Origin: Acidovorax sp. Leaf191
GTDB lineage: Bacteria; Pseudomonadota; Gammaproteobacteria; Burkholderiales; Burkholderiaceae_C
Length of the DNA stretch: 55,177 nucleotides
Assembly: GCF_001424425.1 (NCBI RefSeq)
Contig: NZ_LMPT01000012.1
Span: forward strand, 1 to 55,177
Direction: 5' to 3'
In this document: positions 7,061 to 15,828 of the stretch, piece after piece
Layout of the letters: every line of letters starts with the position of its first letter
How positions within the stretch are numbered: position 1 is the first letter of the stretch
Program-made: the position numbers and the translations under genes
Notes under the pieces: generated by a model
What the model was told of the DNA's origin: nothing
The model's database searches: none
Seen by the model: only the letters and a program-made list of their open reading frames with translations

Positions 7061-9160
7061 GAAATCGCCCGCCGCATCATCCACACCGCCCACCGCATGG
7101 GCATCGCAACGGTGGCCGTCTACTCCGACCCCGACGCCAACGCCCTGCATGTGCGGGAGGCCACGCAGGCCATTGCGCTGGGCGGCGCATCCAGTGCCGA
7201 CACCTACCTGCGCACCGACAAGCTGCTGACCGCGGCGCGTGCCACCGGCGCCGATGCGGTGCACCCCGGCTACGGCTTCCTCAGCGAGAACGCCGACTTC
7301 GCCCAGGCCGTGGTCGATGCCGGCCTGACCTGGATCGGCCCGCCCCCCGCGGCCATCCGCGCGCTGGGCAGCAAGGCCGGTGCCAAGGCGCTGGCGGCGG
7401 TGCATGGGGTGCCGTGCCTGCCGGGCTACGCGGGGGACGACCAGAGCGATGAACGTTTTGCGCAAGAGGCCGCGCGCATCGGCTACCCCGCCATGGTCAA
7501 GGCCGTGGCGGGTGGGGGAGGGCGCGGCATGCGGCTGGTCACCGATGCAGCGCAACTGCCTGCCGCACTGGCCAGCGCCCGGTCCGAAGCGCTGGCGGGC
7601 TTTGGCTGTGGCGACCTGCTGATCGAGCGTGCGCTGCTGCAGCCCCGCCATGTGGAGGTGCAAGTTTTTGCCGATGCCCACGGCGCGTGCATCCATCTGG
7701 GCGAGCGCGATTGCTCGGTGCAGCGCCGCCACCAGAAGCTCATCGAAGAGTCCCCCAGCCCGGCGGTAGGCGCCGCGCTGCGCGAGCGCATGGGCGCCTG
7801 CGCCGTGGCCCTGGCGCAGGCTGCCGGCTATGTGGGCGCGGGCACGGTGGAGTTCTTGCTGGATGGCAACGGTGTGGGTGACGCCGCAACGTCCCAAGCT
7901 GCGAAAGACTCACGCCCCGTAACAGCCGCCGGGGCTCTTTCGCCGAAGAGCGCAGGGGCGCCATTCTTCTTGATGGAGATGAACACCCGCCTGCAGGTGG
8001 AGCACCCGGTGACCGAAGCCCTCACCGGCCTGGACCTGGTGGAGTGGCAGATCCGCATCGCGTGCGGCGAGCCGCTGCCCATCACGCAGTCGCAGGTCGA
8101 TCTGCAAGGCCACGCCATCGAGGTGCGCCTGTGTGCCGAAGACGCGCACTTTCGGCCGCACACCGGCAGCGTGCTGCACTTCAGCGCGCCCGCGGCCACG
8201 GCCTTTGAACGCGCTGCGCAGGGTGCGTTGCGTTTTGACCATGCGCTGGAGGAGGGCGCCGAGGTCTCGCCCCACTACGACGCCATGCTGGGCAAGCTCA
8301 TCGTGCACGCGCCCACGCGGGCCGAGGCCATCGACGCGCTGGTGCGCGCGCTCAACGCCACCCGCGTGCTGGGCCTGCCCACCAACCGCGCATTCCTGGC
8401 GGCGTGCCTGCAGCACCCGGCGTTCCGGGGCGGGCAGGCGCTGGTGCCGTTTCTGGCAGAGCATGCAGCGGGTCTGCAGGATCTGCTATTAAAAGAGGAG
8501 CTGTTGGCGCTGGTCCCTTGCGCGGTAGCGGCCATTTTTGCTTCAAATTCACCCACACCAGCCTCCGCCAGCCTGCCGTGCTCATTGGCGCGCCCGCTGC
8601 GTCTGCGCCACCAGGGCACAGTGCTGCCGCTGTCGGTGCGCGAGCTGGGGGCCGGGCGGCTGCATGTGGAGCGCGCCCAGCCTGCCAGCGCCTCGCCAGG
8701 GTCGATGGAAACCATCACGACCACCACCACGGTGCAACTGACCCCGCAGCCCGGCGGTGCGGTGCGTGCCACCGGCCAGGGCGGCGATGCGCCGGTGGCC
8801 GACCACACGGTGCACGCCGTGCCCGTGGGCCGGCTGCGCTGGCACTGGCATACCGGTGGCGTGGACGGCTGGGTCGAAGACGCGTCGTGGGAGCCGGCAG
8901 CCCGCGCGGGCGCCGCCGGTGGCGCCGCCGAGCTGCGCGCGCCCTTCAACGGCAAGGTGGTCGCGCTGCCCGTGGCCGCGGGCCAGGCGCTGGCGGCGGG
9001 CGATACCGTGGTGGTCATCGAGTCCATGAAGCTCGAACACAGCCTGGCCTGCCCCGTGGCCGCCACCGTGGCCGAGTTGCTGGTCGCGCCGGGCCAGCAG
9101 GTGGCACCCGGCCAGGTGCTGGTGCGCTTTGCTCCCGCCCTGCCAGGAGGTCCCGCATGA
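7031..9160 (+). CDS. Acyl-CoA carboxylase alpha subunit (biotin carboxylase and biotin carrier), AtuF/LiuD-like
   Basis: A 709-residue protein: biotin carboxylase N-terminus (MKKILIANRGEIARR), ATP-grasp domain (GGGGRGMR, then EMNTRLQVEHPVTE), a variable linker and a C-terminal biotinyl domain with ESMKLEHS, Lys667 being the biotinylation site. It carboxylates biotin and delivers it to the beta subunit at 2084. Two segments look foreign: about 29 residues (282-310) rich in Ala/Ser/Gly, between GTVEFLLDGNG and FFLMEMNTR where I expect about three, and residues about 486-504, encoded by a dispersed hairpin repeat. Both keep frame, and all catalytic motifs remain. The frame is open upstream to 6881, but family alignment starts at 7031. 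Confidence 0.9.
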   Translation: MKKILIANRGEIARRIIHTAHRMGIATVAVYSDPDANALHVREATQAIALGGASSADTYLRTDKLLTAARATGADAVHPGYGFLSENADFAQAVVDAGLTWIGPPPAAIRALGSKAGAKALAAVHGVPCLPGYAGDDQSDERFAQEAARIGYPAMVKAVAGGGGRGMRLVTDAAQLPAALASARSEALAGFGCGDLLIERALLQPRHVEVQVFADAHGACIHLGERDCSVQRRHQKLIEESPSPAVGAALRERMGACAVALAQAAGYVGAGTVEFLLDGNGVGDAATSQAAKDSRPVTAAGALSPKSAGAPFFLMEMNTRLQVEHPVTEALTGLDLVEWQIRIACGEPLPITQSQVDLQGHAIEVRLCAEDAHFRPHTGSVLHFSAPAATAFERAAQGALRFDHALEEGAEVSPHYDAMLGKLIVHAPTRAEAIDALVRALNATRVLGLPTNRAFLAACLQHPAFRGGQALVPFLAEHAAGLQDLLLKEELLALVPCAVAAIFASNSPTPASASLPCSLARPLRLRHQGTVLPLSVRELGAGRLHVERAQPASASPGSMETITTTTTVQLTPQPGGAVRATGQGGDAPVADHTVHAVPVGRLRWHWHTGGVDGWVEDASWEPAARAGAAGGAAELRAPFNGKVVALPVAAGQALAAGDTVVVIESMKLEHSLACPVAATVAELLVAPGQQVAPGQVLVRFAPALPGGPA
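8484..8541. repeat. Dispersed hairpin repeat (B) inside the biotin carboxylase gene
   Basis: The bases around GAGGAGCTGTTGGCGCTGGT and CGCGGTAGCGGCCATTTTTG match the reverse complement of the intergenic repeat at 35178-35230 and a copy at 28736-28787. Read in frame, this copy encodes the linker segment LLLKEELLALVPCAVAAIFA. The arms have diverged enough that the hairpin is weaker than in the intergenic copies. Confidence 0.75.
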
Positions 9161-10416
9161 CAGCCCCGACGCACACGACGTCGGAGAGCGACGAAGACCG
9201 CAACGCACTCACCGACACCGTCACCCGTTTTGCCCGCACCGAGATCGCCCCGCACGTGGGCGCCTGGGACGCGGCCGGTGAATTCCCTCGCAGCCTGTAC
9301 CGCCGCGCAGCGGACCTGGGCTTGCTGGGCCTGGGCTACCCCGAGCAGTACGGCGGCACGCCCGCCAGCTACGCCTTGCGCCTGCCGCTGTGGCGCGCGC
9401 TCAGCCGCCACGGTGCCAGCGGCGGCGTGCTGGCCAGCCTGCTGTCGCACAACATCGGCCTGCCGCCCGTGCTGGCCCACGGCAGCGACGCGGTGCGCGC
9501 CGAGGTCATCCCGCCCGTGCTGGCGGGCGAGCAGATCGCCGCGCTGGCGATCACCGAGCCCGGTGGCGGGTCGGACGTGGCACAGCTCAGGACCACCGCG
9601 CGGCGCGAGGGGGATGACTACGTCGTCGATGGCGAGAAGGTGTTCATCACGTCGGGCATGCGTGCGGACTGGATCACCGTGGCCGTGCGCACCGGGGAGT
9701 CCGGCAGAGACCATGAGCCCCCACGCTCCCCTGCTTTGCAGGGGTCGCTGCCCCCCGAGGGGGCGCTTGCCGCCTTGGGGCGGCCCGGCGGCGGCAAGGG
9801 CAGCGCGGGCATCTCCATGCTGCTCATCCCCGGCCACAGCGCGGGCCTTTCGCGCACGCGCCTGGACAAGATGGGCTGGCTCTGCTCCGACACCGCGCAC
9901 CTGCGCCTTGACAACGTGCGCGTGCCGGCGCGCTACCTGCTGGGCGAAGAGGGTGCGGGTTTTCGGATCATCATGTCCAACTTCAACGGCGAGCGCTTCG
10001 GCTTGGCCGTGTCGGCCCTGGGCTTTGCCGAGGCCTGCTACGACGAAGCGCTGGCCTGGGCCCGCCAGCGCAAGACCTTCGGTGCCGCGCTGGTCGAGCA
10101 CCAGGTCATCCGCCACAAGCTGGTGGACATGCAGATGCGCATCCAGTCCACGGCCGCATGGTGCGAGTCCGTGGCTGCGCAGGCCGATGCGGGCCACACC
10201 GGTACCGAGTGGGTGGCGAACGTGTGCCTGCTCAAGAACCACGCCACCCAGACCCTGCAGTTCTGCGCCGACCAGGCCGTGCAGATCCTGGGCGGCATGG
10301 GCTTCATGCGCGGCACCGTCAGCGAACGCATCTACCGCGAGGTCAAGGTCATGATGATCGGTGGCGGTGCGGAAGAAATCATGAAAGACCTGGCTGCCAA
10401 GCAGTTGGGTATTTGA
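9157..10416 (+). CDS. Acyl-CoA dehydrogenase family protein with in-frame repeat insertion
   Basis: A 419-residue acyl-CoA dehydrogenase. The beta-domain segments ITEPGGGSDVAQL and VFITSGMRADW are present, with C-terminal ILGGMGFMRG. The medium-chain catalytic position reads IGGGAEE, and Glu279 in NGERFGLAV is the likely helix-G base. Residues about 187-212, between AVRTGE and GSAGISMLL, are Pro/Gly-rich and encoded by a dispersed intergenic-type repeat; the family normally has only a short loop there. The gene begins with CCAGGAGG and a 4-bp ATGA overlap with the carboxylase alpha gene. It may oxidise a later intermediate of the same pathway. Activity with the insertion is likely but unproven. 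Confidence 0.85.
   Translation: MTAPTHTTSESDEDRNALTDTVTRFARTEIAPHVGAWDAAGEFPRSLYRRAADLGLLGLGYPEQYGGTPASYALRLPLWRALSRHGASGGVLASLLSHNIGLPPVLAHGSDAVRAEVIPPVLAGEQIAALAITEPGGGSDVAQLRTTARREGDDYVVDGEKVFITSGMRADWITVAVRTGESGRDHEPPRSPALQGSLPPEGALAALGRPGGGKGSAGISMLLIPGHSAGLSRTRLDKMGWLCSDTAHLRLDNVRVPARYLLGEEGAGFRIIMSNFNGERFGLAVSALGFAEACYDEALAWARQRKTFGAALVEHQVIRHKLVDMQMRIQSTAAWCESVAAQADAGHTGTEWVANVCLLKNHATQTLQFCADQAVQILGGMGFMRGTVSERIYREVKVMMIGGGAEEIMKDLAAKQLGI
9715..9790. repeat. Dispersed repeat (C/D family) inside an acyl-CoA dehydrogenase gene
   Basis: The run TGCCCCCCGAGGGGGCG followed by CGCCTTGGGGCGGCCCGGC resembles intergenic copies at 32695-32775 and 43014-43100 (CCCCCTGA, GGGGGACG, GGCCCGGCAGAGCCGGTT). 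The copy is in frame, stop-free and hairpin-rich. Confidence 0.65.
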
Positions 10417-10458
10417 ATGGAAGCGTTGCCCGTGACCAAACGCCCACGCTTGTTCCCA

Positions 10459-10609
10459 CCGTTCGGGCTGAGCCTGTCGAAGCCAGGTCTCCGCTGCCCC
10501 AGACCGTTCAGGCTGAGCTTGTCGAAGCCATGGCACGCCCACCATCAACCGTTCGGGCTGAGCCTGTCGAAGCCAGGGCACCCGCCTTCGACAGGCTCAG
10601 CCCGAACGG
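10459..10609. repeat. REP-like cluster with terminal inverted pair
   Basis: Three direct copies of the GTTCGGGCTGAGCCTGTCGA unit begin near 10460, 10505 and 10550, again at 45-bp spacing. They are followed by one inverted copy at 10585-10609. The last direct copy and the inverted copy form a stem of about 23 bp around an 11-base loop (10551-10607). No T-run follows, so the stem may block 3' exonucleases or attenuate transcription between the acyl-CoA dehydrogenase and the next gene. I see nothing else in the 239-bp gap. Confidence 0.88.
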
Positions 10610-10655
10610 TCGGGGTGTTGCGAAGCAAGAGCAGTAACGCCATTCGGAGACGCAC

Positions 10656-11543
10656 ATGACCAGTCATGCAACCAGCCACAAAGCCATCATCACCTGCGCC
10701 ATCACCGGCGTGCTGACCGACCCCGGCCAGCACCACGTGCCCGTCACGCCCGAGCAATTGGCGAAGGAAGCCCGCCGCGCCTGCGACGCAGGCGCCGCCG
10801 TGGTCCACGTGCACTTTCGCAACCAGGAGCCCGGCAAGGGCCACCTGCCCAGCTGGGACCCGCAGGTCGCGCGCGACTGCGTGCAGGCCATGCGCGAGGC
10901 CTGCCCCGGTTTGATCATCAACCAGACCACCGGCGTGGTCGGCCCCCACTACCAGGGCCCGCTGGATTGCCTGCGCGCCACCCGCCCCGAGATGGCCGCG
11001 TGCAACGCCGGCTCGCTCAACTACCTGAAGGTGCGCAGCAACGGCACCTGGGCCTGGCCGCCCATGCTGTTCGACAACCAGCCCGCCAAGGTCAAGGACT
11101 TCATCGACGTGATGCTGGAAACCGGCACGTTGCCCGAGTTCGAATGCTTCGACGTGGGCATCGTGCGCTGCGTGGAGATGTATGTGCAGACCGGCATGTA
11201 CACCGCGCGGCTGCCCGAATACAACTTCGTGATGGGTGTCGAGTCCGGCATGCCCGCGGACCCGGACCTGCTGCCCATCTTGCTCAAGCTCAAGATCAAG
11301 GACGCCCCCTGGCAGGCCACCGTCATCGGCCGCAGCGAGATCTGGCCCGTGCACCAGCGCGTGGCCGAGCTGGGCGGGCATTTGCGCACGGGGCTGGAGG
11401 ATACGTTCTATCTGCCGGATGGGACCAAGGCGGATTCGAACGGGCCGTTGATCGATAAGCTGGCGCAGTACGCGCGCAATGCGGGGCGGGAAGTGGCGTC
11501 GCCGCAGGAGGCGCGGGGCATGTTGGGGTTGGCTGGCGCATAG
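10656..11543 (+). CDS. Beta-keto acid cleavage enzyme (BKACE, 3-keto-5-aminohexanoate cleavage family)
   Basis: A 295-residue TIM-barrel protein of the BKACE family (DUF849). The metal-binding HVH motif is at residues 51-53 in DAGAAVVHVHFRN, with INQTTGVVG and a C-terminal GLEDTFYLPDG. The family cleaves a beta-keto acid with acetyl-CoA, giving acetoacetate and a new acyl-CoA; members differ widely in substrate. The gene follows the carboxylase operon across a REP hairpin on the same strand. It could remove a keto acid formed by the pathway, for which no HMG-CoA-lyase-type enzyme is present. GGAG precedes the ATG. Family is sure, substrate unknown. Confidence 0.85.
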   Translation: MTSHATSHKAIITCAITGVLTDPGQHHVPVTPEQLAKEARRACDAGAAVVHVHFRNQEPGKGHLPSWDPQVARDCVQAMREACPGLIINQTTGVVGPHYQGPLDCLRATRPEMAACNAGSLNYLKVRSNGTWAWPPMLFDNQPAKVKDFIDVMLETGTLPEFECFDVGIVRCVEMYVQTGMYTARLPEYNFVMGVESGMPADPDLLPILLKLKIKDAPWQATVIGRSEIWPVHQRVAELGGHLRTGLEDTFYLPDGTKADSNGPLIDKLAQYARNAGREVASPQEARGMLGLAGA

Positions 11544-11793
11544 CGTAGGCCACGCATTGCCCGCCTGTTGCGCGGCTTTGGCAGGCAGTTTGCGTACTTG
11601 CGCCTCCCCCACGGCGTTGGAGTAAGTCTTGTGCTCCGTGGGTCTGTTGCAATTTTCTATGATGGCTTACCTGCTTTTACAGGGTAGAGTGCCGGCGCCA
11701 TCCCTCCCGGCGGCCTGCCGCAGGCCTTGTGCAGGCATGCCCGACAGGCAACCCCCCATGAGCTTTCATTCTTCCAACAACGAAGGACTATCG

Positions 11794-14649
11794 ATGTTGC
11801 GCCCCTGGTATTGCGCCCCATTTTTCGCTGACCCTCTCGGTGCACGCAGTGCATTGCGGCGCCTGGCGGCTGCAATGCTGCTGGTGGCCGCATTGCCGGC
11901 GGCGCAGGCGCAGACGATTACGGCAGGCGCGCTCGCGGCCGCAGCGATACCCGTCGACCACCCTGGCGCCTTGCTGCTGCTGGCGGTGGCCATGGTGGCC
12001 TGCATGGGCTGGATGGTGCGCACGAAAGGCCTCGTGTCCTCCGCCACCTTGCGCAGCCTGGCCCTGGGAGCCGTGGCCACGGTGCTGGGCGCCTTGGTGG
12101 TGTGGGGTGACGCTGTGCAGGCCCAGTTGCAGGAGCTGCAGGCTGCGTTCCACCAGGCGGGTGGAGAAACGCTCACGATTCCCGTGCAGTCCACGGGCAC
12201 CACACCCGGTGGCGATCCTTCGGGATTCCTGCCGGTGGTCTACACCAACGGGACAGCGTCCGGCTTGCGCATCACCAGCATCACGCAGCCGACCTGGAGC
12301 ACCTGCTTTCCGCTGGGCATTCCGTCGCCCCTGCCAGTGACCCCGGCCCGCCCGGGCACCGTCTGTGCCGTTGGCACTGCACTGCCTGCAGGCGGCGCGT
12401 GCTGGGTCGATGTGGCGGCACTGTGCGCTGCTGCGGCCACCGCGGCGCAGGGCCATCAGTCCAGCACCTTGCTGGCCGATACCGTGTCGGCGGTGGCGGC
12501 AGCGCAGGCCACGGGCAATGTGCTGCTCAATGACCTGGACCCTGATGGCCCGCTGGTGCTGGCCAGCTTCACTTACCAGGGCACGCGGTACGCGGCCGGC
12601 ACGCCGGCCACGGCGGCAGGGCTGGGCACGTTGACCATGCAGAGCAACGGCGACTACACCTTTGTGGCGGCCTCGCCGTTCACTGGCGCCAGTCCGCTGG
12701 TAGTGACCTACACCGTGCACACAGGCGCATCGAGCACGCTCAGCATCACCGTGAACCGTGCGCCCGTGGCGGTGAACGACGCAGTCTCCACCAATGCAAA
12801 CACCCCTGTGACCGTCTCTGTGCGCGGCAACGACACCGATGCCGACGGTGACCCCCTCACGGTTGCCAGTGTGACGCCGGGCGCTCACGGCTCGGTGGTG
12901 ATCGATGCCGTCACGAACAACCCCATCTACACACCCAACGCAGGGTTTGCCGGCAGTGACAGCTTCACCTACACCATCAGCGACGGCAAGGGCGCCACAT
13001 CCACCGCAACCGTCACGGTCACGGTCAATGCGCCGGCCAATGGCGCGCCCGTCGCCAACAACGATGTGGCGACAGTGGATGAAGACAGCTCTGTAGTCAT
13101 TGCCGTGCGCGGCAACGACACGGACCCCGATGGCGATTCGCTCACGGTTGTTGGCGTGACTCAGGGCGCCAATGGCTCGGTGGTGATCGATGCCGTTACA
13201 GGCAACCCCATCTACACCCCCAACGCCGGGTTTACCGGTACGGACACCTTCACCTACACCGTCGACGATGGGCATGGCCACACGGCGACCGGCACCGTCA
13301 CGGTGACTGTGAATCCCACCGTGAATCAGGCGCCGGTCGCTGCCAACGACACGGCCCTCACGCGCATGGACACGGCCATTTCCATTCCCGTGTCCACGTT
13401 GCTGGCCAACGACACCGATGCCAATGGAGACGTGCTGACCCTGGTGTCGGTACAGGCGGCAGTGAACGGCACGGTCAGCCGCATCGGCAACAATGTCATC
13501 TTTACGCCAGCCAGCGGCTTCGAAGGTGCCGCCAGCTTCACCTACACCATAGAGGATCCCTCCCGCGCCAGCAGCACGGCCACGGTCAATGTGACCGTCG
13601 GCTCGGCCACCACGCCTTCGTTGGTGGTTTTGAAGTCCCTGGTGGTCAATGCGCACGGCACTGGTGGAACCAGCGCCAGGTTCCCTATCACCACAATACT
13701 GGTGGACACGGATGGCTCCGAGAGCCTGTCGATCAGGGTGAGCAACGTGCCCACGGGTGTCTCGTTCAATGCGGGCGCCAACCTGGGTGGCGGCGTGTGG
13801 CAGCTTGCCGAGGCGGACCTGCCCAACCTGATGCTGAATCTTCCTGGCAGCTACACGACCAACGCAACCCACCTGACCGTACAGGTCACATCCACGGAAA
13901 CCAACGGTGGCGTCACTGCGAGCGTGAGCAGTGTGGTGACGCTCAAGGCGGCCTACACAACGGTGGACATCACCACGACAGCGAGTGGCAGCTACACCGG
14001 CAGCTCTGCCAACGAATTCATCCAAGGTGGAAATGGCGACAACACCATCAATGCCGCCAATGGCAACAACATCGTCCACGGTGGTGACGGTGATGACAGC
14101 CTCTCTGCCGGGGGCGGGTCCGACATGCTCTACGGCGGCAGCGGCAACGACACCATCAACGCCGGCAGCGGTGCCGACGTGATCTCGGGCGGTCCCGGCA
14201 ACGACACCTTGATCGGCGGCGATGCCGGTGAAAACTTCGTGGACGTGTTTGTCTGGAGCCTGGGCGACCAGGGCGCTGCCGGAACTCCTGCGGTGGACAC
14301 CATCCAGAACTTCGAAACGGCGGCAGCGGGCAGCAATACCGCGGGGGGCGACGTGCTGGACCTGCGCGACCTGCTGCAGGGGGAACACGTGGGTCCATCC
14401 AACGGCGCGGGCAACTTGGCGGACTATGTGCACTTCGAGATCTCGGGGGGCAACACCATCATCCACATCAGCCACACGGGTGGGTTTGCTGCGGATTCCC
14501 ACTTCGTGGGGGCGGCCTATACCAGCGCCACCGAAGCCCAGCAGATCGTTCTTTCGGGGGTCGACTTGCAGTCTCTCTACTCCGTCGCCACCACCGACCA
14601 GCAGATCATTACCCGGCTGCTGGACAACAACAAACTCATCGTGGATTGA
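11794..14649 (+). CDS. Cadherin-like/RTX repeat surface protein with internal exosortase-H-like (midcut) signal
   Basis: A 951-residue exported protein. Residues 21-40 form a signal peptide (LLVAALPAAQAQ). IPVDHPG at 52-58, a hydrophobic stretch (59-74) and WMVRTKG resemble an IPTL-type exosortase H sorting signal, but placed internally; a second hydrophobic segment (about 88-105) ends in GDAVQAQ. Three Ig/cadherin-like repeats (about 322-606) share NDTDxDGD and FTYTI/V segments. About 745-815 are glycine-rich calcium-binding repeats (GGxGxDxL), and the end resembles type I secretion targets. GAAGGA at 11782-11787 supports the ATG at 11794 over earlier codons. It is probably a cell-surface or secreted adhesin. 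No exosortase or type I exporter gene is in the window. Confidence 0.8.
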   Translation: MLRPWYCAPFFADPLGARSALRRLAAAMLLVAALPAAQAQTITAGALAAAAIPVDHPGALLLLAVAMVACMGWMVRTKGLVSSATLRSLALGAVATVLGALVVWGDAVQAQLQELQAAFHQAGGETLTIPVQSTGTTPGGDPSGFLPVVYTNGTASGLRITSITQPTWSTCFPLGIPSPLPVTPARPGTVCAVGTALPAGGACWVDVAALCAAAATAAQGHQSSTLLADTVSAVAAAQATGNVLLNDLDPDGPLVLASFTYQGTRYAAGTPATAAGLGTLTMQSNGDYTFVAASPFTGASPLVVTYTVHTGASSTLSITVNRAPVAVNDAVSTNANTPVTVSVRGNDTDADGDPLTVASVTPGAHGSVVIDAVTNNPIYTPNAGFAGSDSFTYTISDGKGATSTATVTVTVNAPANGAPVANNDVATVDEDSSVVIAVRGNDTDPDGDSLTVVGVTQGANGSVVIDAVTGNPIYTPNAGFTGTDTFTYTVDDGHGHTATGTVTVTVNPTVNQAPVAANDTALTRMDTAISIPVSTLLANDTDANGDVLTLVSVQAAVNGTVSRIGNNVIFTPASGFEGAASFTYTIEDPSRASSTATVNVTVGSATTPSLVVLKSLVVNAHGTGGTSARFPITTILVDTDGSESLSIRVSNVPTGVSFNAGANLGGGVWQLAEADLPNLMLNLPGSYTTNATHLTVQVTSTETNGGVTASVSSVVTLKAAYTTVDITTTASGSYTGSSANEFIQGGNGDNTINAANGNNIVHGGDGDDSLSAGGGSDMLYGGSGNDTINAGSGADVISGGPGNDTLIGGDAGENFVDVFVWSLGDQGAAGTPAVDTIQNFETAAAGSNTAGGDVLDLRDLLQGEHVGPSNGAGNLADYVHFEISGGNTIIHISHTGGFAADSHFVGAAYTSATEAQQIVLSGVDLQSLYSVATTDQQIITRLLDNNKLIVD

Positions 14650-14995
14650 TGGCGGCGAGCTGGCCGGGCCCGTATCTGCCGGACACGGCATCCGCCCGGC
14701 TCCGATACAGCCACGGGTGGTGGTCGGCGGGGCTGCGGGTCCTTCGGCCCCGGAAGCAGCCTGGCATCTGGACCTGCAGCCCAAGCGGCGGGCGTTGGCT
14801 GGCCCAGCTTCCATCTTTTCAGGCCTCTGCCGCTGGTTTGCAAAGGAATCAATGCTATTGATTGGATAGTATTCGGTTTGCTGCGATGCCTTGGATATTC
14901 AGGGCAAGCCTCAGCACACCACCATCCCCATCACCGTCACCGTCTGCCCCGGCCAGCCAGGGGCGGCCAGCCAAAAAAGCCAGGCAGCCACCACC
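14650..14995. other. Intergenic region without recognised gene
   Basis: 346 bp between the surface-protein gene and the LysE-family gene. A small G+C-rich inverted repeat around GCTGCGGGTCC and CCCCGGAAGCAGC (about 14736-14764) could end the upstream transcript. An AT-richer stretch near 14835-14880 (TTGCAA, TTGATT, TAGTAT) may hold a promoter for the downstream gene, but I cannot fix the hexamers. Confidence 0.4.
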
Positions 14996-15637
14996 ATGTT
15001 GACCACCGCCCAGGCCATCGCGTTTCTTCTCACCGCCGTCATGCTCACAGCCACGCCCGGTCCCGACAACCTCATGGTGCTCAGCGTCGGCATGTCCAAA
15101 GGCCGCCGCGCTGGCATCGTGTTTGGCCTGGGTTGCGCATTGGGTTGCCTCAGCCATACCGTGCTGGCCGTCATTGGCGTAGGCGCTATCCTGGCCGCAT
15201 CGCCAGTGGCCTTCACGGCGCTCAAGTGGGCGGGTGGTGCCTACCTGATCTGGCTTGGCACCCAGGCCCTGCGCCATGCAGGCGCTGTGCGCATCGAAGG
15301 CGCCCATGGCAGCTCCAGCAGCCAAACCGCTGCTGAATCGCTCGGCCGCACCTTCTCCAAGGGCCTGATAGCCAACGCCATCAACCCCAAGGTCGTGCTG
15401 TTCTTCCTGTCGTTTCTGCCGCAGTTCGTGGATGCATCGCGCGGCGGCATGGAGCTGCAGCTGGGCTTGCTGGGGCTGCTGTTCACGGCCCAGGCGGCGG
15501 TGCTGTTCGGGTTGCTGGGCTACTTCTCAGGCAGGGTCGGTGGGTGGATCCACCGCAAGCCGCGGGTGGGTGTATGGCTGGACCGGCTGGCAGGCACGGT
15601 GTTCATTGCGCTGGGGTTGCGGATGGTGGCGCGGTAA
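14996..15637 (+). CDS. LysE/RhtB family amino-acid exporter
   Basis: A 213-residue inner-membrane protein with about six hydrophobic segments and the family N-terminus: AFLLTAVMLTATPGPDNLMV, then GMSKGRRAGIVFGLG. LysE/RhtB proteins export amino acids or homoserine lactones; the substrate cannot be told from sequence. The ATG at 14996 aligns with family starts; an upstream in-frame ATG at 14891 would add a proline/glutamine-rich non-family segment. It appears monocistronic. The following 191 bp (15638-15828) hold only short GCGCAGAGCA direct repeats and no recognisable gene. Confidence 0.87.
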   Translation: MLTTAQAIAFLLTAVMLTATPGPDNLMVLSVGMSKGRRAGIVFGLGCALGCLSHTVLAVIGVGAILAASPVAFTALKWAGGAYLIWLGTQALRHAGAVRIEGAHGSSSSQTAAESLGRTFSKGLIANAINPKVVLFFLSFLPQFVDASRGGMELQLGLLGLLFTAQAAVLFGLLGYFSGRVGGWIHRKPRVGVWLDRLAGTVFIALGLRMVAR

Positions 15638-15828
15638 GCTCCATGGCGGCGGACGCTTCACGCTGAAAGACGTGGTGCTTCTCGCACTGCGCAGCGCAGA
15701 GCAGCGCAGAGCTGTGGTGGGTGTTCTCCACAATACCGAACCAGCGGATAGTGCAGTTGGTCGGTGATGCGCTTGGTGTGCCAGAAGCGAGTGCCTTCAG
15801 CTATCCGGTTCGACTGAAACACGGTCGA

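Noticed and set aside
2084..9160. Leucine (liu) degradation cluster
   Set aside because: No HMG-CoA lyase or LiuR-type MerR gene is present, an AtuG-like SDR is, and the size-determining Phe is Gly. A liu identity is not excluded, but is less likely than an atu-like one.
11788..14814. 1008-residue - strand frame opposite the surface protein
   Set aside because: Antisense shadow with no domain. The + strand has a signal peptide, tandem domains and calcium-binding repeats.
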